Shown: positions 43,639-52,244, counted from the stretch's first letter. The stretch is 64,000 nucleotides of DNA from Streptomyces wedmorensis (GCF_000716445.1 NZ_JNWK01000028.1:62001-126000), one strand, 5' to 3'. A program made the numbers and translations. Notes: generated by a model from the letters alone, not told the origin.

Positions 43639-45120
43639 TCAGACGCCGACCGCGACCGAGCGGTCGGCGGCCTCCTTCTTCAGGAAGCCCAGGACCTGGT
43701 CGGCGGCCTTGCGTGCGGTGGCCATGCAGACGCCGACGCCCACGCCGTCGTACAGCGCGCCGCACACCGCGAGGCCCGGCTGGGTCGCCACCGACTCGCG
43801 GATCCGCTTCACCCGGTCCAGGTGCCCGACCGTGTACTGCGGCAGGGCGTCCTCCCATCGGCTCACCCGGCTCGCCACCGGGACGCCGGTCACGCCGATG
43901 GCCTCGGCGAGCTCGGCCGCCGCCACCGCGACCAGGTCGGCGTCGTCGCGCAGCAGCAGGTGGTCCTCGCCGAACCGGCCGAGCGCGCAGCGGACGATCT
44001 CCACCTCGCCGGCCAGGTGCGGCCACTTCACGGTGGTGAAGGTGACCTCCTTGACGAGCTTCCCCTCCGTCGCCGGCACCCGGTAGGCGGCGTAACCGCG
44101 GCCGTGGAGGCCGCCGTTGGCGAACGCGGCGTGCGGGTAGGCGAGCGTCACCGTCGCCACGCTCGAGTACGGGACCTCGGTGAGCGCCGAGGCCGCCGCG
44201 GAGGCGCCGGGGACCCCGGCCAGCAGACGGCCCGCGGGGCCGGCCGGCACGGCGACGACGACGGCGTCGGCGTCGAGGTACTCCGGGGCGGTGACCGGGC
44301 CCACGGCCAGCCGCCAGCCGTCGGCGGTCCGGGTGAGCTCCCGCACGGACGCCCCGGTGCGCAGCGAGGCGTCCGGCGCGGCGGCCAGCACCTCCCGCAC
44401 CAGCGTGGGCGGCAGCGAACCGAAGCCGCCCTCCAGGGTGGCGACGCTCACCGGCGGCGGCTTCTCGCCCTCCGCGAGGACGGGCGTCAGCGAGCCCGCC
44501 GCGTCCGCGAGGGACACGTGGTTGCGGGAGGCCATCGCCAGCGGCGTCAGCGTCGCCTCGAACGACAGGTCCTCGGCGCGGCCGGAGAACACGCCGGCGA
44601 GGAACGGGTCGACGAGCTTGTCCACGACCTCCTGGCCGAGGCGTCCGCCGACGAACGACGCGACCGAGACGTCTCCCTCCCGGTCGAACGAGGGCAGCGC
44701 CAGGTCCTGGCGCGCCCGGTCGAGACCGGCGGCGGACAGCACGCCGGACCGGGCCAGGTCGTCCATGTCGCAGGGCACGCCCATGAACTGACGGTCCGGC
44801 TGGTGGCGTATGCCGTTCTTGGTGAGGATCGCCGAGGCGGTGACGCCCGCCGACATGATCCGCTCGCCGAGCCCGGCGTCCTTGATCAGGCCGGTCGTCT
44901 TGCGGCGGTTGGCGTACAGCGACTCGGCGGCCTCGTCGACCGGCACGCCCGCCACCTCGGAGACCTTCAGCTTGCCGCCGATCCGGTCCGATCCCTCCAG
45001 GAGCGTCACCCGGACCGGTTCGTTCCGCAGGTAGAACGCTGCCGCAAGGCCCGCGATACCACCCCCGACGATGACCACGTGGGGCTTTCCGCTCGCCTGA
45101 TCCCGTTCGCTCCCGGCCAT
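43639..45120 (-). CDS. Protoporphyrinogen-oxidase-like (HemY/HemG-type) FAD oxidase
   Basis: A 493-aa flavoprotein of the amine oxidase/PPO superfamily. The FAD site is HVVIVGGGIAGLAAAFYLR with LLEGSDRIGGKLKVSEVAG; the C-terminal flavin motif is LAVCGALYDGVGVGVCMATA. SRWEDALPQYTVGHL and FLAGVFSGRAEDLSFEATL match coproporphyrinogen/protoporphyrinogen oxidases. A haem enzyme is not expected in the middle of tailoring genes, so it probably acts as a six-electron-type dehydrogenase on a polyketide ring, or it supplies haem. Start 45120 has GGAGCTGGTGGA upstream. No signal peptide. Confidence 0.85.
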   Translation of the reverse strand: MAGSERDQASGKPHVVIVGGGIAGLAAAFYLRNEPVRVTLLEGSDRIGGKLKVSEVAGVPVDEAAESLYANRRKTTGLIKDAGLGERIMSAGVTASAILTKNGIRHQPDRQFMGVPCDMDDLARSGVLSAAGLDRARQDLALPSFDREGDVSVASFVGGRLGQEVVDKLVDPFLAGVFSGRAEDLSFEATLTPLAMASRNHVSLADAAGSLTPVLAEGEKPPPVSVATLEGGFGSLPPTLVREVLAAAPDASLRTGASVRELTRTADGWRLAVGPVTAPEYLDADAVVVAVPAGPAGRLLAGVPGASAAASALTEVPYSSVATVTLAYPHAAFANGGLHGRGYAAYRVPATEGKLVKEVTFTTVKWPHLAGEVEIVRCALGRFGEDHLLLRDDADLVAVAAAELAEAIGVTGVPVASRVSRWEDALPQYTVGHLDRVKRIRESVATQPGLAVCGALYDGVGVGVCMATARKAADQVLGFLKKEAADRSVAVGV

Positions 45121-45164
45121 TCCACCAGCTCCTTGATGAATGATGCATACGGTGTCGTAGGGCC

Positions 45165-45235
45165 CGTCCCGGCGCCGACGGGTCGGCGCCGGGACGGACT
45201 TCGGCAGTCTGACCGGGGCTCCAAGAACCCCGGTC
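45165..45235 (-). terminator. Two hairpins between minus-strand flavoenzyme genes
   Basis: A perfect 14-bp stem (45165-45178 with 45183-45196) and an 8-bp stem GACCGGGG/CCCCGGTC (45211-45218 with 45228-45235) follow the monooxygenase that ends at 45249. They suggest separate transcripts for the two flavoenzyme groups. Confidence 0.7.
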
Positions 45236-45248
45236 GAGTGCGGCTTGA

Positions 45249-46733
45249 CTAGGGCTGCTGCGCGGGCTGCTCTCCGGTGCCGAACCAGCGCGCGAGGGCC
45301 TCCGTCAGTTCGTCGACGCTGCCGGGGGAGGTCCAGGCGACGTAGCCGTCGGGGCGGACCAGGACCGCGTCGAGCGCGGGCTCCGGGGCGGTGACCCAGG
45401 TGCCGGTGACGACGTCGACCCGGTCGGTCAGGCCGGCCGCGGCCGGAACCGGGGCGCCGTCCGTGGTGACGAGCAGGCCGCGCCCGGTGCGCAGCAGCTC
45501 GGCGACCCGGGCGCGGGTGCCGTCGGGCAGGTCGAGCTCCCGGCCGGGCGGCATGCGCAGGCCGAGCAGCGGGTGGTCTCCCTTGCCCAGGTCGTAGCGG
45601 ACGCCGAGGTTGCTCAGCATGCCGGCGAGGTGCTCGGCGGCGTCCCGGTGGGCGACGAGTTCCGTCATGAGGGAGCGGACCGGGTCCATGTCCTCGCCGG
45701 TGAGCCGCAGTTCGATGGCGGCGCGGGCGTTGCGGGCCAACTGCTCTCCGACCGGGTGGCGTTCGGCGTGGTAGGTGTCGAGCAGGCCCTCGGGGGCCGT
45801 GCCCTTGACCGCCGCCGCCAGCTTCCAGCCCAGGTTCACCGCGTCCTGGACGCCCACGCTGAGCCCCTGCGCCATGGCCGGGGGCTGGATGTGCGCGGAG
45901 TCGCCCGCCAGGAACACCCGGCCGCTGCGGTACGCGGCGGCGGCCCGGGAGGCGTCGGTGAAGCAGCTGATCCACCGGCACTCGCCGTGGTGGAGGGACT
46001 CGCCGGTGAGCCGCTGCCAGGCGTCGGCGAGATCGGTGAACGTCAGCGAGTCGCGGTCGCGCGGCGCCGTCCCGGCCTCGTGGACGACCACGCGGGTGAC
46101 GCCGTTCTCCAGGTCCATCGCCATGATCATGCTGCCGCCCGGCAGGTTCTCGCCGATGCGCCGCTTGCGGGTCTCGATGCCGGTGACGTCGGCGGTGAGG
46201 AAGCCGCGCCCGCCGGGGGTGCCGGGGAAGTCGATGCCGGCCAGCTTGCGGACGGAACTCCGTCCGCCGTCGCAGCCGACGAGGTACCGGGCGGTGGTCC
46301 CGGTGGCGCCGTCGGGCCCGTCGAGGGCGACCACGACGCCGTCGGCGTCCTCCTCGAAACCGGTCACCTCGTGGCCGCGCAGGATCGGCACGCCGAGCCC
46401 GGTCACCCACTCCTCCAGCATCCGCTCGGTGCGGAACTGGGATACGCCCCGGTGCCCGTAGTGGTCCTCGGCCAGCGCGGACAGGTCGATCGGGACCCCG
46501 CCGAAGTGGCTGTCGGCCGGCTCGGTCGCGCCGAGCGAGCCGAGCAGGCCCCGCTGGTCGAAGCACTCGGCGGTGCGCTGGGTGAAGCTCGCGCCGCGCG
46601 ACTCGCGCGCCGGGGCGAGCAGCCGCTCGTAGACGACGACGTCCACGCCGCGCAGGCCGAGTTCGCCCGCCAGCATCAGTCCCACCGGGCCGGCGCCGAC
46701 GACGATGACATCCCGGGCTGTGTCCCTGGGCAT
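45249..46733 (-). CDS. Class A FAD monooxygenase (PgaE/JadH-like), tandem copy 1
   Basis: A 494-aa aromatic hydroxylase. Motifs: VIVVGAGPVGLMLAGELGLRG (FAD), YLVGCDGGRSSVRKLAG (DG) and VFLAGDSAHIQPPAMAQGLS (GD). The C-terminal thioredoxin-like domain ends VLVRPDGYVAWTSPGSVDEL. The family hydroxylates angucycline and anthracycline precursors and sometimes performs Baeyer-Villiger or ring-opening steps. It follows the next gene (ending at 46763) by ~30 bases in a minus-strand operon. Several stretches, including 41 identical bases near the 3' end, match that neighbour, showing tandem duplication. The start at 46733 is the first Met before the FAD motif. Confidence 0.9.
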   Translation of the reverse strand: MPRDTARDVIVVGAGPVGLMLAGELGLRGVDVVVYERLLAPARESRGASFTQRTAECFDQRGLLGSLGATEPADSHFGGVPIDLSALAEDHYGHRGVSQFRTERMLEEWVTGLGVPILRGHEVTGFEEDADGVVVALDGPDGATGTTARYLVGCDGGRSSVRKLAGIDFPGTPGGRGFLTADVTGIETRKRRIGENLPGGSMIMAMDLENGVTRVVVHEAGTAPRDRDSLTFTDLADAWQRLTGESLHHGECRWISCFTDASRAAAAYRSGRVFLAGDSAHIQPPAMAQGLSVGVQDAVNLGWKLAAAVKGTAPEGLLDTYHAERHPVGEQLARNARAAIELRLTGEDMDPVRSLMTELVAHRDAAEHLAGMLSNLGVRYDLGKGDHPLLGLRMPPGRELDLPDGTRARVAELLRTGRGLLVTTDGAPVPAAAGLTDRVDVVTGTWVTAPEPALDAVLVRPDGYVAWTSPGSVDELTEALARWFGTGEQPAQQP

Positions 46734-46762
46734 ACCTGAGCTCCTTGGTTCGAGGGGGCCGG

Positions 46763-48277
46763 TCAACGGCCGGCGGGCTGGGGGACGCGGGCGGTGCCGA
46801 ACCAGCGTCCGAGGACCTCGGCGAGGTCGTCGGCGCTGCCGGGGGAGGTCCAGGCGACGTAGCCGTCGGGGCGGACGAGGACCGCGTCGGGCGCGGACGC
46901 GTCGGTGGCGGTGCCGGTGTCGGCTTCCGTGGTGGTGATCCAGGTGCCGGTGACGACGTCGACCCGGTCGGTGAAGCCCTCCGCGAGTTCTCCCGCCTTG
47001 CTGTCGCCGGTGGTGACGAGCAGGCCGCGGCCGGTGCGCAGCAGGTCGCCGACGCGGGTGCGGGTGCCGTCCGCCAGGGCGAGTTCGCGGTGCGGGGGCA
47101 GGCGCAGGCCGAGCAGCGGGTGGTCGCCCGCGCCGAACGCGTAACGGATGCCGAGGCCGCTCACGATGCCGGCGGCCTGCTCCGCGGCGTCCTTGTGGGC
47201 GAGCAGCTCGCCCATGACCTCGCGGATCGGGTCCATGGCGTCGTCGCCGAGGTAGACCTTCTGCGCGGCCCGCGCGTTGCGGATCAACTCGCTTCCTACC
47301 GGGTGGCGTTCGGCGTGGTAGGTGTCGAGCAGCCCCTCGGGCGCCCAGCCCCTGACCGTCGCCGCCAGCTTCCATCCGAGGTTCGCGGCGTCCTGGAGTC
47401 CGGCACTCAGCCCCCAGGCGGCCAGCGGCGGGATCTCGTGCGCCGCGTCGCCGGCCAGGAGCACCCGGCCGCGCCGGTACTCCTCCGCGTGCGCCGTGGA
47501 GTTGCCGGTGGCCCACACCCACTGCGGCTCGGCGTCGTCGATGGACTCGCCGGTCAGCCGCTTCCATGCGGCGGCGACCTCGGCGAAGGTCAGCGCGCCG
47601 GGCGTCGGGCGGGCCGGCAGCGAGGGGTCGTGGACGACGATGCGGAGGCGGCCGGGGCCCACCGGGGTGCACACCACCATGCAGCCGCCGGGCAGCCGCT
47701 CGCCGATGGGCCGCGGACGCAGGGCGACGCCGGTGATCTCGGCGGTGTACATGCCGCGGGTGGCCTCGTGACCGGGGGCGGCGATGCCCGCCAGGGCCCG
47801 GACGGTGCTGTCCGCGCCGTCACAGCCGACCACGTAGGCGGCGGTCTCCTCGCCGGGACCCCCGGGACCGTCGTACGTCACCACGACGCCCTCGGGAGTC
47901 TCGCGGAGTCCGGTCACCTCGCGGCCGCGGCGGACCGGGACGCCGAGGTCGGCCAGCCAGCCGCCCAGCGCCTCCTCGGTCCTGGCCTGGGACAGGCCGA
48001 GGACTCCGCTGTGGTCCTCGTCGAGCATGCCGAGGTCGAAGCGGACGCCGCCGAAGTGCCCCATCGGGCCCCACCGGAACTCGCCGAGCCGGGCGAGCAC
48101 CCCGCGCTGCCCCAGGGTCTCGGCGGCCCGCCGGTTGAACCCGAGGGCGCGGGACTCGCCGCTGGGCGCGGGCAGCTTGTCGTAGACGACCACGTCCACG
48201 CCGCCGAGCCGGAGTTCTCCGGCGAGGAACAGGCCGACGGGCCCGGCACCCACCACGATGACGTCGGTTGTTTTCAT
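46763..48277 (-). CDS. Class A FAD monooxygenase (PgaE/JadH-like), tandem copy 2
   Basis: A 504-aa paralogue of the neighbouring gene. Motifs: VIVVGAGPVGLFLAGELRLGG, YVVGCDGADSTVRALAGIA (the arginine after DG is Asp-Ser here) and VLLAGDAAHEIPPLAAWGLS. The GD motif is followed by AAWGLSAG, not AQGLSVG as in copy 1, so the active-site pocket differs. First gene of a two-gene operon, with its promoter in the TTGAACG-rich region at 48376-48427. It probably hydroxylates or oxidises an aromatic ring of the polyketide. Confidence 0.9.
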   Translation of the reverse strand: MKTTDVIVVGAGPVGLFLAGELRLGGVDVVVYDKLPAPSGESRALGFNRRAAETLGQRGVLARLGEFRWGPMGHFGGVRFDLGMLDEDHSGVLGLSQARTEEALGGWLADLGVPVRRGREVTGLRETPEGVVVTYDGPGGPGEETAAYVVGCDGADSTVRALAGIAAPGHEATRGMYTAEITGVALRPRPIGERLPGGCMVVCTPVGPGRLRIVVHDPSLPARPTPGALTFAEVAAAWKRLTGESIDDAEPQWVWATGNSTAHAEEYRRGRVLLAGDAAHEIPPLAAWGLSAGLQDAANLGWKLAATVRGWAPEGLLDTYHAERHPVGSELIRNARAAQKVYLGDDAMDPIREVMGELLAHKDAAEQAAGIVSGLGIRYAFGAGDHPLLGLRLPPHRELALADGTRTRVGDLLRTGRGLLVTTGDSKAGELAEGFTDRVDVVTGTWITTTEADTGTATDASAPDAVLVRPDGYVAWTSPGSADDLAEVLGRWFGTARVPQPAGR

Positions 48278-48375
48278 TATTGAGACCCTCTGCGCTGTGG
48301 CGACTGTTGGCCATGGTGAAGCTACTCAGCGCCGTGTTCGTCTGCAATGAAAAGAATGCGGGCATGCCGGAGCGG

Positions 48376-48427
48376 CGTTCAACCGAGGAATAGGCGTGCT
48401 TGAACGCCGCTATTGAACGCTTGAACG
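48376..48427. promoter_or_regulatory. Cluster of inverted and direct TTGAACG repeats in a divergent promoter
   Basis: CGTTCAACCG (48376-48385), then TTGAACG at 48400-48406, 48413-48419 and 48421-48427. The first pair forms a perfect 11-bp inverted repeat (GCGGCGTTCAA with TTGAACGCCGC). It lies between the monooxygenase operon (-) and the SDR-ACP operon (+), in the 263-base gap 48278-48540. It is a likely activator or repressor site. Confidence 0.6.
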
Positions 48428-48540
48428 CGGGAGCCGAATGGCAATGTCGGAGGTGCTCCCGGCTTTTGCCTCTTACTAACGTCGAGTCATCAGCAATTCG
48501 GCGCGCCTCGTGAGGAACGCCCCTCAGGAAAGGAAATGAC

Positions 48541-49269
48541 GTGCCGGACGGGAAGGTCGCGCTCATCACGGGCGCCAACAAGGGCATCGGGTTCGCCGTC
48601 GCGCGGCAGCTCGGCGAGCAGGGCGTCACCGTCCTCGTCGGCGCCCGGGACGAGGTGCGGGGCAAGCAGGCCGCCGACGCGCTCGCCGCCGACGGGATCA
48701 CCGCGGTGCCGCTGCGCCTCGACGTGACGGACCCGGCCTCCGTGGCCGAGGCCGCCGGCGAGATCGAGCGGCGGTACGGACGCCTCGACATCCTGGTCAA
48801 CAACGCCGGTGTCGCGGGCGGCTTCACCGGCACGGCGGACGAGGCGACCGCGGACGACCTGCGGGAGGTCTACGAGACCAACGTCTTCGGGGTGGTCACC
48901 GTGACCCGCGCGCTGCTGCCGCTGCTGCGCCGCTCCGAGGCCGGCCGTGTCGTCAACCTGTCCAGCCACGTCGGCTCGCTGACCCTGAACTCCGCTCCGG
49001 GCTCGCCGCTCGCGGGTCTCGACATGATCGCCTACCAGTCCTCGAAGACCGCGCTGAACGCGCTGACGGTGGCCTACGCGAAGGCGCTGCGCGGCACTCC
49101 GATCAAGGTCAACGCCGCCCTTCCCGGAGTGGTGGCGACGGACATCAACCATCACCGCGGTCACCGCACACCCGCCGAGGGAGCGGGGATCGCGGTCCGG
49201 CTCGCCCTGCTCGACGAGACCGGACCGTCGGGCGCCTGCCTGGCGGACGACGGAACCGTGCCGTGGTAG
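48541..49269 (+). CDS. Short-chain dehydrogenase/reductase (carbonyl-reductase-like)
   Basis: A 242-aa classical SDR beginning at GTG with AGGAAAGG upstream. The NADPH motif is LITGANKGIGFAVA, NNAG is in ILVNNAGVAGGF, Ser in VNLSSHVGSL and the catalytic Tyr-x-x-x-Lys in YQSSKTALNAL. It is distinct from the ActIII-type enzyme at 51239. Similar SDRs in angucycline clusters reduce ring ketones late in the pathway. It heads a plus-strand set with the ACP and NmrA genes. The exact ketone reduced is unknown. Confidence 0.9.
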   Translation: MPDGKVALITGANKGIGFAVARQLGEQGVTVLVGARDEVRGKQAADALAADGITAVPLRLDVTDPASVAEAAGEIERRYGRLDILVNNAGVAGGFTGTADEATADDLREVYETNVFGVVTVTRALLPLLRRSEAGRVVNLSSHVGSLTLNSAPGSPLAGLDMIAYQSSKTALNALTVAYAKALRGTPIKVNAALPGVVATDINHHRGHRTPAEGAGIAVRLALLDETGPSGACLADDGTVPW

Positions 49270-49318
49270 CGCGGCGCGGCTCCGACCGAGAGTCACCCAC
49301 AGAGAAAGAGGAACGGCT

Positions 49319-49588
49319 GTGCTGCAGATAACGATCGGCGACCTCCAGACCATCATGCGCCAGTGCGCCGGCGAGGCCGAGGACGCGCTGCCCCTCGACC
49401 AGGCGCCCGACAGCCCCTTCGACGAGCTGGGTTACGACTCCCTCGCGCTCCTGGAGACGTACAGCCGGATCGAGCGGGACTTCGGCATCGAGCTCAACGA
49501 GGACGAGATCGGCCTGATCAACACCGCCGGGGAGCTCGTCGAGTTCGTGAACTCGCTGCTCCAGCTGAAGGTCATGTCGGCGGCCTGA
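49319..49588 (+). CDS. Acyl carrier protein (type II PKS)
   Basis: An 89-aa ACP beginning at GTG with AAAGAGGA upstream. The phosphopantetheine Ser is Ser41 in ELGYDSLALLE, the exact motif of aromatic PKS ACPs. Helix 3 has FGIELNEDEIGLINTAGELVEF. It would carry the growing poly-beta-ketone with a ketosynthase pair. No ketosynthase alpha or beta gene is found within the window, so they must lie beyond 64 kb. The ACP's separation from them is unusual, since most type II clusters keep KS, CLF and ACP side by side. Confidence 0.95.
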   Translation: MLQITIGDLQTIMRQCAGEAEDALPLDQAPDSPFDELGYDSLALLETYSRIERDFGIELNEDEIGLINTAGELVEFVNSLLQLKVMSAA

Positions 49589-49678
49589 TCCCGCGGGGGA
49601 TCGCGGCCGCTCGCGGCCACCACATCGGAACGCCACGCGGGGCGGGGACCCGGCGGGCGACACACACGGAGGAAGACA

Positions 49679-50557
49679 GTGGCGGTTGAAGGAACGATCC
49701 TCGTGCTCGGCGGTACGGGCCGGCAGGGCGGGGCGGTGGCCCGCGAGTTGCTGCGGCGCGGCGCCACCGTGCACGCCCTGGTCCGCGACCCGGGCAAGGA
49801 GGAGGCACGGGCCCTGGCGGAGGCGGGTGCCGTCCTCGTCCGGGGCGACCTGGACGACCCGGCGTCGCTGGCGGCGGCGATGGAGGGCGTCGACGGAGTG
49901 TTCAGCGTCCAGACGTTCCGCGGCCCCGGCGGGTGCGAGGCGGAGGTGCGGCAGGGCAGGGCGGTCGCGGACGCGGCGGTCCTGGCCGGGGTGCGGCACT
50001 TCGTCTACAGCTCGGTCGGCGGCGCGGACCGGGACACCCGGGTCCCGCACTTCGAGAGCAAGCTGGAGGTCGAGGAGTACCTGCGGACGCTCGACCTGCC
50101 GACGACGGTGCTGCGGCCCGTCATGTTCCACGACATCCTCCTCGACATCGCCCCGCGTCCGGTGGAGGGCGAGCTCGTGCTGTCCATGTGGCTGGACCCG
50201 GACACGTCCGTGCAGCTCATCGCCACCAGCGACATCGGCGTCTTCGCCGCGGAGGCCTTCGAGAACCCGGAGGCCTGGCTCGGCAGGGTCGTCGAGATCG
50301 CCGGCGAGGACCTGACCGGACCGCAGATGGCGGCCGCGTTCGAGGCCGCGTCCGGGGTGCCGACCCGCTACCAGCAGCTGCCCATCGAGCCGCTGCGCGC
50401 CCACCGCGAGGACCTCGCCAACATGTTCGACTGGTTCGAGCGCGACGGCTACCACGCCGACCTGCCGGAACTGCGCCGGATCAGGCCGAACCTCGTCTCC
50501 CTCGAGGCATGGCTGAGCGACAACTGGACCGCTCCCCTCGTGGGGGCCCGACGCTGA
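49679..50557 (+). CDS. NmrA-family NAD(P)-binding protein
   Basis: A 292-aa atypical SDR without catalytic Tyr-x-x-x-Lys. The dinucleotide site is ILVLGGTGRQGGAVARELL. It then has ALVRDPGKEEARALAEAGA, HFVYSSVGGADRDTRVPHFES and LPTTVLRPVMFHDILL, as in NmrA/HSCARG redox sensors and quinone oxidoreductases. GTG 49679 follows GGAGG. In polyketide clusters such proteins are often reductases of quinones or enones. It converges on the DsbA-fold gene. Confidence 0.85.
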   Translation: MAVEGTILVLGGTGRQGGAVARELLRRGATVHALVRDPGKEEARALAEAGAVLVRGDLDDPASLAAAMEGVDGVFSVQTFRGPGGCEAEVRQGRAVADAAVLAGVRHFVYSSVGGADRDTRVPHFESKLEVEEYLRTLDLPTTVLRPVMFHDILLDIAPRPVEGELVLSMWLDPDTSVQLIATSDIGVFAAEAFENPEAWLGRVVEIAGEDLTGPQMAAAFEAASGVPTRYQQLPIEPLRAHREDLANMFDWFERDGYHADLPELRRIRPNLVSLEAWLSDNWTAPLVGARR

Positions 50558-50577
50558 CGACATGGCTCGCGGAGCTC

Positions 50578-51195
50578 TCAGGAGAAGATCGGATCGCGGG
50601 TACGGGTGCGCTTGAGCTCGAAGAACCCGTCGGTCCCCGCCACCGCGAGCACCCCGTCCCAGAGCCGTACGGCGGCCTCGCCGCGCGGAGTCGGGGTCAC
50701 CACGGGGCCGAAGAACGCCACGTCCCCCACCGCGACGACGGGGGTCCCCACGTCGGTGCCGACGCGGCCGATGCCGTCCTGGTGCGAGGCCCGCACCGAG
50801 GCGTCGTACGCGTCGGACCCGGCCGCCTCCGCGAGGGCCGGGTCGAGGCCCGCGGCGGCCAGCGCCGCCGCGTAGGTGGCCCGCTCCTTGGGCGCCTTCC
50901 CGAGGTGGAACCGGGTGCCGAGCTCGGTGTACAGCGCGCCGAGCACCTCGGAGCCGTACTCCTTCTCGGCGGCGGCCAGGACCCGCACCGGCTCCATGCG
51001 CAGCGCCAGGTCCCGGTGCCAGCGCTCCGGCAGGTCGGGGCGGCCCTCGTTGAGCACGGTCAGGCTCATGATGTGCCAGCGCACGTCGAGGGGCCGGTGC
51101 CGCGCGACCTCGTGGATCCAGCGGGAGGTCAGCCACGCCCAGGGGCAGGTCGGGTCGAACCAGAAGTCGACCGGGGTCGGGGTGGTGTGCGGCAA
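50578..51195 (-). CDS. DsbA-family oxidoreductase (mycothiol-dependent nitroreductase-like)
   Basis: A 205-aa thioredoxin-fold protein with DsbA-type helical insertion. The active site is FWFDPTCPWAWLTSRW: one Cys with CPWA in place of CPxC, as in the Rv2466c mycothiol-dependent reductases. Later are RWHIMSLTVLNEG and VGTPVVAVGDVAFFGPV (cis-Pro loop). Enzymes of this type reduce nitro compounds or isomerise thiol adducts using mycothiol. In a cluster that may handle N-O or N-N groups, or quinone-thiol adducts, it deserves attention. Cytoplasmic; transcribed from the 52.1-kb divergent promoter with the SDR. Confidence 0.82.
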   Translation of the reverse strand: MPHTTPTPVDFWFDPTCPWAWLTSRWIHEVARHRPLDVRWHIMSLTVLNEGRPDLPERWHRDLALRMEPVRVLAAAEKEYGSEVLGALYTELGTRFHLGKAPKERATYAAALAAAGLDPALAEAAGSDAYDASVRASHQDGIGRVGTDVGTPVVAVGDVAFFGPVVTPTPRGEAAVRLWDGVLAVAGTDGFFELKRTRTRDPIFS

Positions 51196-51238
51196 CGTCG
51201 GCTCCTCGATGTGTCCGTGCTCGTGTCCGTCGGCTCGA

Positions 51239-52024
51239 TCAGTAGTTGCCGAGGCCGCCGCAGACGTTCATGGCCTGCGCGGTGACGGGGGCCGCCGCGT
51301 CGGAGACGAGGTACGAGACGAGGCCGGCCACCTCCTCGGCGGTGGAGTAGCGGCCCAGCGGGATCTTCGCCTCGAAGCGCTCCAGGATCTCCGCCTCGGA
51401 GGTCTCGAAGTGCGCGGCGTAGCCCTGGCGGACCCGCTGCGCCATCGGGGTCTCGACATAGCCGGGGCAGACGGCGTTGACCGTGACACCGGTCTTCGCG
51501 AGCTCCAGGCCGAGCGCCTTGGTGAAGCCGATGACACCGTGCTTGGACGCCGAGTAGGGGGCGCCCAGGACGACACCCTGCTTACCGCCCGTGGAGGCGA
51601 TGTTGATGATGCGACCCCAGCCGCGCCCGACCGGGTCCCCCTTCTTCAGGACCGCGCGCGTCATCAGGAAGACGCTGTTCAGGTTGGTGTCGATGACGTC
51701 GTACCAGAGCTCGTCCGCGATCTCCGCGGTCTCGCCGCCGCCGCTGCGGCCGGCGTTGTTGACCAGGATGTCGATCCGGCCGTACCGCTCGACGACCTCG
51801 TCGACGAGGCGCTCCACGTCGGCGGGCTTGCGCACGTCGGCGGCCAGGCCGTCGGCGTCGTGACCGGCGGCGCGGAGCTTGGCGACCGTCTCCTGGACGT
51901 TCTCCTCGTTGCGCGCGCAGAGGAAGACCTTGTGCCCCTGGCTCGCGAGGTTCTCGGCGACGGCGAGGCCGATGCCGCTCGTTCCGCCGGTGATCAGCGC
52001 TATCTGCTGTCCGTTGTCGGCCAT
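51239..52024 (-). CDS. ActIII-type polyketide C-9 ketoreductase
   Basis: A 261-aa classical SDR, exactly the length of ActIII. Start 52024 has AGGAG upstream. Motifs: LITGGTSGIGLAVAENLA, ILVNNAGRSGG, IINIASTGGKQGVV and PYSASKHGVIGFTKALGLEL, with the ActIII-type tail VCPGYVETPMAQRVRQGY. Such enzymes reduce the C-9 ketone of the nascent polyketide on the ACP, which fixes the folding of the first ring. This implies a C-9-reduced decaketide, as for angucyclines. It shares a divergent promoter with the methyltransferase gene. Confidence 0.95.
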   Translation of the reverse strand: MADNGQQIALITGGTSGIGLAVAENLASQGHKVFLCARNEENVQETVAKLRAAGHDADGLAADVRKPADVERLVDEVVERYGRIDILVNNAGRSGGGETAEIADELWYDVIDTNLNSVFLMTRAVLKKGDPVGRGWGRIINIASTGGKQGVVLGAPYSASKHGVIGFTKALGLELAKTGVTVNAVCPGYVETPMAQRVRQGYAAHFETSEAEILERFEAKIPLGRYSTAEEVAGLVSYLVSDAAAPVTAQAMNVCGGLGNY

Positions 52025-52116
52025 TCCGCCTGCTCCTTCTCGGGATGTATGTGGGGCCGTGACAATCTGACAAGGAGGGCCGGAATCCCGGTCGAGGAGC
52101 GGTGGAGGTTCCTCTC

Positions 52117-52147
52117 CGTTCAACCGCACAGATTCTCCGGTTGAACG
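52117..52147. promoter_or_regulatory. Inverted repeat with the cluster heptamer, divergent promoter
   Basis: CGTTCAACCG (52117-52126) and CGGTTGAACG (52138-52147) form a perfect 10-bp inverted repeat between the ketoreductase (-) and the methyltransferase (+). The left arm is identical to 48376-48385. Confidence 0.6.
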
Positions 52148-52244
52148 TTCGAGTCAACAATTTCAAAAGTGTCTGGTTGCGGGCCCGAGAAGCGCCGACC
52201 TATCGTCGGGAAATCCACGAAAAAGGCGCTCCGGAAGGAAAGTA

